DNA of 64,000 nt from Mauremys mutica (Eukaryota > Chordata > Testudines > Geoemydidae). Below, piece by piece: positions 58,724 to 64,000 of the stretch. The notes beneath the pieces were generated by a model, which was not told the origin of the DNA, searched no databases, and saw only the letters and a program-made list of their open reading frames with translations. The translations under genes and the position numbers were made by a program. The DNA is taken from assembly GCF_020497125.1 (NCBI RefSeq), contig NC_059076.1, forward strand, positions 13,879,951 to 13,943,950. The letters run 5' to 3'. Positions within the stretch are counted from its first letter, which is position 1. Each line of letters starts with the position of its first letter.

Positions 58724-58819
58724 TAGGGGGACCAGGCAGCAAGGGTGAAAAATCGGGGTGGGGGTGAGAGGCGCCTGTATGAGAAAAAGCCCCCAAAATC
58801 GGGACACCTGCTCACCCCA
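58724..58819. mobile_element. hAT MITE, 'agggtgacc' family copy 2 (shortened)
   Basis: It has 'taggggggaccaggcagc'-like left end, 'gtgaaaaatcggg', 'cctgtatgagaaaaagccc' and 'atcgggacacctgctcaccc'. Internally shorter than the other copies; no clear target duplication. It lies in the presumed 5' intron of THAP6. Confidence 0.75.
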
Positions 58820-58864
58820 GGGGCGTGACGGGGCGCGGACCGGCCCGTGACAAGCGAACGCAGC

Positions 58865-58988
58865 TAGGGTGACCAGATGTCCCGATTTTATAGGGACAGT
58901 CCCGATTTTTGGGTCTTTTTCTTATATAGGCTCCTATTACCCCCCACCCTCTGTCCCGATTATTCACATCTGCTCTCTGGTCAGCCTA
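58865..58988. mobile_element. hAT MITE, 'agggtgacc' family copy 3, perfect TSD
   Basis: Runs from 'tagggtgaccagatgtcccg' to 'ctctctggtcagccta' in the opposite orientation to copies 2 and 4. Exact copies of 'aacgcagc' lie at 58857-58864 and 58989-58996. Confidence 0.9.
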
Positions 58989-59026
58989 AACGCAGCCCCC
59001 CGGGTTCGGGTTCATTGGCCTTTAAT

Positions 59027-59042
59027 ACGGGGGGGGGGGGGA
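59027..59042. repeat. G homopolymer run
   Basis: An almost pure G run of about 14-15 bases next to the shared promoter. It could join a G-quadruplex; length is likely uncertain in assembly. Confidence 0.85.
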
Positions 59043-59084
59043 GTGTTAGTCGCGTGCTAATTAACGGGATGCAAATCAGGTGGG

Positions 59085-59384
59085 AGCTCCCTCGGTTACT
59101 GTAACGACGTCACCCCCGCGCGGCTGGAGACTTTACACGGGGGGGCAGGGAACCGGCCCGGCGCGCGGCAGAACCCGGGCTGGGGATGGGGGAGGTTCCG
59201 GGTACCTGGGGGCAGCGGCGCTTCCTGCTCCGGGCTCTTCGCTTCCGCCCCGCTTCCCCCACCGGAAGTCCCGCTCACGGCGGAGGCCGGAAGTGGTTGG
59301 AGGCGGCGGCGGCGGCGCTTCACCATAGAGAAGGGGCGGGCGGGCAGAGCGGTTCCGGTGGCGGAGCGGTTCCGGTCAGCGGCG
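59085..59384. promoter_or_regulatory. Bidirectional CpG-rich promoter of THAP6 and RCHY1
   Basis: GC- and CpG-rich, TATA-less sequence between two divergent genes whose start codons are 764 bp apart. ETS/GABP-type CCGGAAGT motifs occur at about 59262-59269 and 59287-59294, with CTTCC-type inverse copies near 59221-59245. A 13-bp motif 'gagcggttccggt' is repeated at 59347-59359 and 59364-59376 just before the RCHY1 ATG. ETS sites are typical of bidirectional housekeeping promoters. The CpG-rich zone runs on to about 59640 into RCHY1 intron 1. Confidence 0.75.
59206..59330 (-). other. THAP6: Candidate non-coding first exon of THAP6
   Basis: The first coding exon starts at an acceptor (58626), so a 5' exon is needed. 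On the - strand a good donor (ccag|gtaccc) ends at 59206 within the CpG-rich promoter. The resulting intron of about 580 bp would hold MITE copies 2 and 3. The 5' limit is a guess. Confidence 0.35.
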
Positions 59385-59441
59385 ATGGCGGAGGCCGGCG
59401 GGGCGGGCTGTGAGCACTATCGCCGCAGCTGCCTGCTCCAG
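59385..59441 (+). CDS. RCHY1: RCHY1 exon 1 (start codon)
   Basis: ATG in 'gcggcgATGGCG', a good Kozak context, encodes MAEAGGAGCEHYRRSCLLQ. The donor is cag|gtgggc. It includes the first three CHY zinc ligands. Confidence 0.93.
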
Positions 59442-62400
59442 GTGGGCCCGGGGCGGATCCTCCCGCGGGGCCGAGCCCAGCGGTGGCTGCCGGTCTGCGG
59501 CGCGGGGAGCGGGGCCGGGCTCGGTTCGCGCTCCGCTTTCCGGGGCCCTGGTCCCTGCAGCCCGCCGGGCTGGGACCGTCCCCGCCGCCGGGGCTCGGCC
59601 AAAGAGCCGCGTCGCGGGACTAGGGTGACCAGGCAGCAAATGTGAAAAATTGGGATGGGGGGGAGGGGTAATAGGAGTCTGTATATAAAGACCCAAAATC
59701 AGGGACTGTCCCTATAAAATCGGGCCCTCTGGTCACCCTGCGCGGGACAGGCCTGAGAGTGGGCAGCCCCTGGGCCCCAGATTCCCACAAATCACCCACC
59801 CCCGCGGCTTCTAGTTCAGCGGGGCAGCCCTGGGAGTCTGTGTCAGCAGCAGCCGCCGGGAGTCCGGGCTGGAAGAGTCTCCCTGGCTCCGTAACTTTAT
59901 TATCTCGTCTGTGGTTTCTCCTGGACTGAGCGAGGCAGGCGGTCACAGCTGCCCCCTGTGCTCCTAGGACTAAACTAGATGGGAAACCCTAACTTCAGAA
60001 CCCTCCTTTGGTGTGTTGTGAGGGCCAACCTGCTGCCGCGGCACAGGGCAGCTACACCCATCATTCGTCTGTTATACTGGGGCGATGGACCTTTAGGGTT
60101 GGAAGCATTTGTTGATGGGGGAGTAAACCTAGCTTGAAGCATGCTCCAATGTACACTTTCATTTTCTGTCAGTGAAAGGATACCTTCCCTTTCCCTCCCT
60201 CTCTGTTCCCAGTCATAGCAAGACATTGCTCTTGGGAGCCAAAATCAGATCATTCCCTCCCTCTGATACCTTATAAAGAAGAGACCAAGCTCGTGCTGTC
60301 ACTAGTTCCACCAAGCTGACCTAGTCTAGTGTTTTGAAACATCTAAAAGGGTAAATGAAATCTAGGCATCCTCATTAGCTGTACCTTAATTTTGGTTTCT
60401 TCAAAGTTTGTCTCTTCTTTATTTGTTTCAGGCTCCTTGCTGCGGTAAGTTTTATGTTTGCCGTCTGTGTCATGACAGCAAGGAAGATCATCAGATGGAT
60501 CGTTTTAAAGTAAAACAAGTGCAGTGTGCAAAGTGCAGAAGGATCCAGCAGGTAATGGTGTATACTTTAATCTTTTCACTACGCTGTGACTGTAATTGTT
60601 ATCGTCTGAATGGGATTATAAAACACAGATGCTTAATAGAGGGTCTTAATTTTACTCTGCATGCATGGGGGTGCATTTCTCCATTCCTTCAAATGGTAAG
60701 ATAAGACTAAAGGGAATTCCTACATTTTAGGGAAAGGTTGCATTTATCCTCTTTCCATACCTAGCCACTTAACATTAAAGGAGGAGAAAGGCAGTTTCAG
60801 CTCCTAGCAAAACTAAACACTCTAGCCTAGCTACAGAACATGGTTAAGATTACAGACTGAAACTCTTACAACCAGGTCCCTTGGCTTTGTTACATTTGTA
60901 GTGTGGACAAGACCTTAATGTGTCTCCTGTAGCTTCTGATCGTTCCCTGTGTTCCTGCAGGTAGCACTTCCACAGCAGCACTAGTAAGTGTGGAGATAGG
61001 TACTATAGAAAACTTAGCTAGATAATGAAACTTACAGCCGTATCTGTTTCATTCTGCTGTTTTGGTTTTTCTGGACCAATGCTGTGTACAGGACTTGTGT
61101 CTAGATTTGATTCCCCCTTCCAATATACTGCCACAGTAATAAAAATGCAGGCGGGGAGGGTGATGGGAGAATATAGGACTCTTATCTCGTGTCCACCCAA
61201 ACTAAGTGGCTTGACCAAGTATGGCAAATCCTATAGTCCTATTTCTCAGGCTTATTCTGTGAGACAAAGTTTGAAGTCTAATTCCTTAGACAGCATGTAA
61301 AATGTCCCCAGAGAAGACTGTCTGAAAGTATAGGCTCTGTCATGTGGGACAACAGACTGTGCTCACCAAGTCTTAAGTTTAACCCTAGTGACAATGGCCC
61401 ATTAAAGTGCTACTTGAAGAACTAAAAGAACCCCCCTTACCCAGCAAAATGTTGGTAGTTGCTTATGTAATGTGTATGTACTTCTAGGCTCAACAGAGTT
61501 GTGAGGATTGCAGCAGTGTGTTTGGAGAATATTACTGCGGTATATGCCACCTGTTTGACAAAGACAAGAAGCAGTATCACTGTGAGAAGTGTGGCATTTG
61601 TAGGTACTGTATTTAAAATTATTAATATTTTTTCTTCAATGTTTGTTCATGTTTCCAAGTTTACAAAGCAATTCTGCTTAGGTTGGCTTAAATATTGGTA
61701 ACTTTAAAATATAGTATTTGAAATTGAAATTATGCATTGTGTTTAAGAATTCAGGAGGCTAGAGGGCAGCTATGAGTTTAAAAATAGGTCTTGCTTAAAG
61801 AACACTTCAAAAAGTCATTCCGTTATTTTCATATAGTGTTTTGCCTCTGAGTAATGTAGACACGAGAAAGTTTAGGGGGGTGTCCTTTTATACTGACTTT
61901 GCATTAATAAAGGGAGAGTTATGTCAAGTAGTGACTTGTTTAAAAGCTTTCTGTTGCTTTAAAACGCCTAATTAAAATGGATTTTCCTAAAACAATTCTG
62001 ATTGTAGGTCTTAAACTTCATGATTCCCTTTTGTTCACTAAAATAAATCTTCTAGTGATGTTGCACAGGTTTAATGCAGTCAGGGAAGGGAAAAATTTCC
62101 CCCCGATCCTCTGTTGCATATTCTGCATTCATTTCATGTGGAGAACGCCGAAAACAGAATATGCAGTAGAGTGCTGTACTGTGGGTAAAAGATCTGTAAT
62201 GTTTTTTGTAGGGGGGGAAAGACTTCTTAATTTCCCACTGCTGCAAAAAATTGTCCTTTAAAAAGATCTACACAAACATCTTGAAATCTTGGTGGCTGAA
62301 TTAAGTTAATACTGTTCTATGTTTAAATTATAGCAGCATCCTGCAGCAGACCTATGCTATACATTTTCATCTAACTCCTCTGTACCACTAATTAATATTA

Positions 62401-63945
62401 AGGAAAGCAGTCTTAGAATTTCTGACTTCCACAGCTATAAACATGTTGGTGCTAATTTCTCCTCATTTTAGAGAGAACATTAACATGATAGTTCAGAGTC
62501 TTTGTTTCCAGAGATTGGGTTTCAGAGATTCCTAAATGCATGACTTTTGGAGAGATTTTTACTGTGTTTATGTAATAGAAAATGTGTAAAACAAGTGTCT
62601 GTTTAACCTGTGCTAATTATAGTTACTTAGATCTATTGTTACTAGGAAATAACAGGGGTAGCATCTGCAAATCTGAGTCTAATAATGGATTTTTTGAGAC
62701 GCAGGGAAGCAGGCTGCATAGTGGAGATAAGCTTTTCCTTCTGATGTAGCTCAAAAATAATTAAGGTTTGATCTTTAAAAATGTGTCTGAATACATAATG
62801 GTGGGGAATGATTTTAGTACAGGTACAGGCATCTGTTGAAGCAGTTTCCTTGCACTAGAGCTATAGTAAATGTCTGCCATTGCGAAAATTAATAAGTGCT
62901 AAAGAGGGGGAAAAGTTGGTGGCTACCATAAAACAAAGGCCATCATCTTGAAAATATACTTTATCTTAAAGTTGCCCTGGTTACTGTTAAATTAAATATT
63001 CGTAAGTGTCACTTTTAAAGGCTCGAAGGAAACAGTTAAAAATATTGAGCTTTGGACAGCTCTTTGTGTAATAAGTTTCACTTCTTAACTGCATAAAATG
63101 TCACAGTCCTTTTAAAATAAAACATTTTCTTGATCTGGGAGAGAAATAATCTTTTCTAAGTGTGAAACTTTTCTTGCAGGTATTAAAATGTAAATTGTAC
63201 AGGAATTGGCAAACTATTCCTAACCAACTGCCTGTCTCTTTAGGATTGGTCCAAAAGAAGACTTTTTCCATTGTTCAAAATGTAACTTATGTCTAGCCTT
63301 GAGTCTTCAAGGAAAACATAAGGTATGAATGTAATACTCTATAGTTTCATTTTAAAAGAACACAGCTCCCCCCATCACTGTGTTTATGAAAACGAGAGCT
63401 GGTACGTCCTAGCTAGACCCATGTATAACACAGACCAGTGCTGTGCATACTTTCCTCCTTCCACTAATGTATCGCAGTCCTGAACAGCAACATTGATCAG
63501 CATTGGACTTCTGTATCACTTCCCTTGCAATGTGAATCCCATGGAATATACTCTTTGAAATTTCATTGCACATCTGGAGGTCCCCGTATCAATGATCAAC
63601 TCTTCTAGAAATGTTTTAAGATTCTGTCAGTTTGATTTGCCACTTTCCTAGTGTGGTCTAGTAGTTTCTTTTTTGGAAGTCCCATAACAATTAAAAAAAA
63701 ATTAAAATTGGAAATTTTAGCATTCACAGATTTTACTGGAACCCCCTTTTTTGGAATTTGAACCCATGTTTGGGGTAGTAAAAGGTTTCATGAAACTTTT
63801 ATATATTTTAAGGAAATGTAGATCCAAGTACTTCTATTATGCAAGAATCTACATTGAGTTTTCTTTCCTGTTAAGCTGTCTTTTTTCTTTCTTTACAAAG
63901 TGCATTGAAAATGTCTCCAGGCAGGACTGTCCAATATGTTTGGAG
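59385..63945 (+). CDS. RCHY1: RCHY1 (Pirh2), CHY and RING zinc-finger E3 ubiquitin ligase, 5' part
   Basis: Exons: 59385-59441, 60432-60551, 61488-61603, 63244-63322, 63901-63945, all GT-AG and in phase, giving 139 codons; the gene runs off the window. In human the 261-aa protein ubiquitinates p53 and other targets. Visible: the N-terminal CHY finger (C9, H11, C16, C22/C23, C29, C32, H33, H39, C51, C54). Then the CTCHY-type finger with its repeated CxxC pairs (CEDCSSVFGEYYCGICHLFD, KCGICRIGPKEDFFHCSKCN) and the first RING cysteines (CPIC, 134-137). The N-terminus before CEHY is about 11 residues shorter than the human one as I recall. The ATG at 59385 is the only one in frame in exon 1. No disabling changes. 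Confidence 0.96.
59621..59740. mobile_element. hAT MITE, 'agggtgacc' family copy 4, perfect TSD, in RCHY1 intron 1
   Basis: Ends 'tagggtgaccag' and 'ctggtcaccctg' are inverted. Exact copies of 'cgcgggac' lie at 59613-59620 and 59741-59748. It sits 180 bp downstream of exon 1, at the edge of the CpG island. Confidence 0.92.
60432..60551 (+). CDS. RCHY1: RCHY1 exon 2 (CHY finger)
   Basis: 40 codons between 'tttgtttcag' and 'gtaatg': APCCGKFYVCRLCHDSKEDH and QMDRFKVKQVQCAKCRRIQQ. Phase 0 both sides. Confidence 0.97.
61488..61603 (+). CDS. RCHY1: RCHY1 exon 3 (CHY/CTCHY fingers)
   Basis: Between 'tacttctag' and 'gtactg': AQQSCEDCSSVFGEYYCGIC, HLFDKDKKQYHCEKCGIC and two bases of Arg. Confidence 0.97.
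61604..63243 (+). other. RCHY1: RCHY1 intron 3, nothing recognised
   Basis: AT-rich unique-looking sequence. Introns 2 (60552-61487) and 4 (63323-63900) are similar, apart from a MITE-like end ('gtgtggacaagacctta') near 60900 in intron 2. Confidence 0.6.
63244..63322 (+). CDS. RCHY1: RCHY1 exon 4 (CTCHY finger)
   Basis: Between 'tctctttag' and 'gtatga': completes Arg, then IGPKEDFFHCSKCNLCLAL, SLQGKHK. Phase 2 in, phase 0 out. Confidence 0.97.
63901..63945 (+). CDS. RCHY1: RCHY1 exon 5 (start of RING)
   Basis: Between 'ctttacaaag' and 'gtaagg': CIENVSRQDCPICLE, 15 codons. It carries the first two RING zinc cysteines; the rest of the RING lies beyond the window. Confidence 0.96.
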
Positions 63946-64000
63946 GTAAGGGTTTTTTATTTTAAATGTTTCAGCTATTAAAAGTTTACTTGAAAATAAA

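Noticed and set aside
58869..59104. Open frames starting MTRCPDF.. and MSRFYRD..
   Set aside because: The same peptide appears at every 'agggtgacc' MITE copy in the window (also 13010-13393 and 59376-59946), so it is transposon sequence.
59358..59645. Alternative RCHY1 start at a GTG upstream of the ATG
   Set aside because: GTG starts are not expected in vertebrates and the frame runs on through the intron; the ATG at 59385 fits the family and the splice phase.

Overview
This window is vertebrate nuclear DNA, most probably from a turtle. The coding sequence sits in short exons with GT-AG borders between long introns. The interspersed repeats are the turtle/archosaur type: CR1 LINE 3' ends, a tRNA-headed SINE with a CR1-like tail, many short non-autonomous hAT elements, and a Penelope-type fragment. 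The species call is an inference from these repeats and no database was searched.

Three protein-coding genes can be built exon by exon. (1) CDKL2, a cyclin-dependent kinase-like serine/threonine kinase, lies on the + strand with 12 coding exons from 16880 to 43169. The reading frame is unbroken and gives 561 aa. A CpG island at about 13.4-14.45 kb is its likely promoter, followed by a GC-rich minisatellite. (2) THAP6, a THAP-type zinc-finger protein, lies on the - strand with 4 coding exons between 58621 and 52467 (222 aa). Its 80-nt first coding exon lies far from the rest and is easy to miss. (3) RCHY1 (Pirh2), a CHY/RING ubiquitin ligase, lies on the + strand from 59385. Five exons (139 codons) are visible before the window ends at the start of the RING domain. 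THAP6 and RCHY1 are head to head over one GC-rich bidirectional promoter with ETS-type motifs.

The order CDKL2 - THAP6 - RCHY1, with these orientations, is the conserved amniote arrangement (human 4q21). It predicts G3BP2 to the left, so the first ~2.1 kb may be its 3' UTR. It also predicts the enamel gene ODAPH between CDKL2 and THAP6, where I see no intact gene.

Layout: 1-13.4 kb is intergenic, with a candidate upstream 3' UTR, a TG/TA microsatellite, CR1 copies and hAT elements. 13.4-16.9 kb holds the CpG island, minisatellite and CDKL2 5' region. 16.9-43.2 kb is CDKL2, with repeat-rich introns. 43.2-45.6 kb is its probable 3' UTR. 45.6-52.4 kb is intergenic, with an L2-like LINE relic carrying a SINE, and a hAT transposase relic. 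52.4-58.6 kb is THAP6, whose first intron holds a three-level nest of transposons. 58.6-64 kb is the shared promoter and the RCHY1 5' half.

The least ordinary observations are: a complete hammerhead-ribozyme core in a Penelope-like insert in CDKL2 intron 1; a perfect 23-bp foldback in CDKL2 intron 8; a higher-order minisatellite beside the CDKL2 CpG island; four copies of one hAT MITE, three clustered around the THAP6/RCHY1 promoter; and nested insertions datable from intact 8-bp target duplications. No operon, CRISPR array, phage or new multi-gene system is present.
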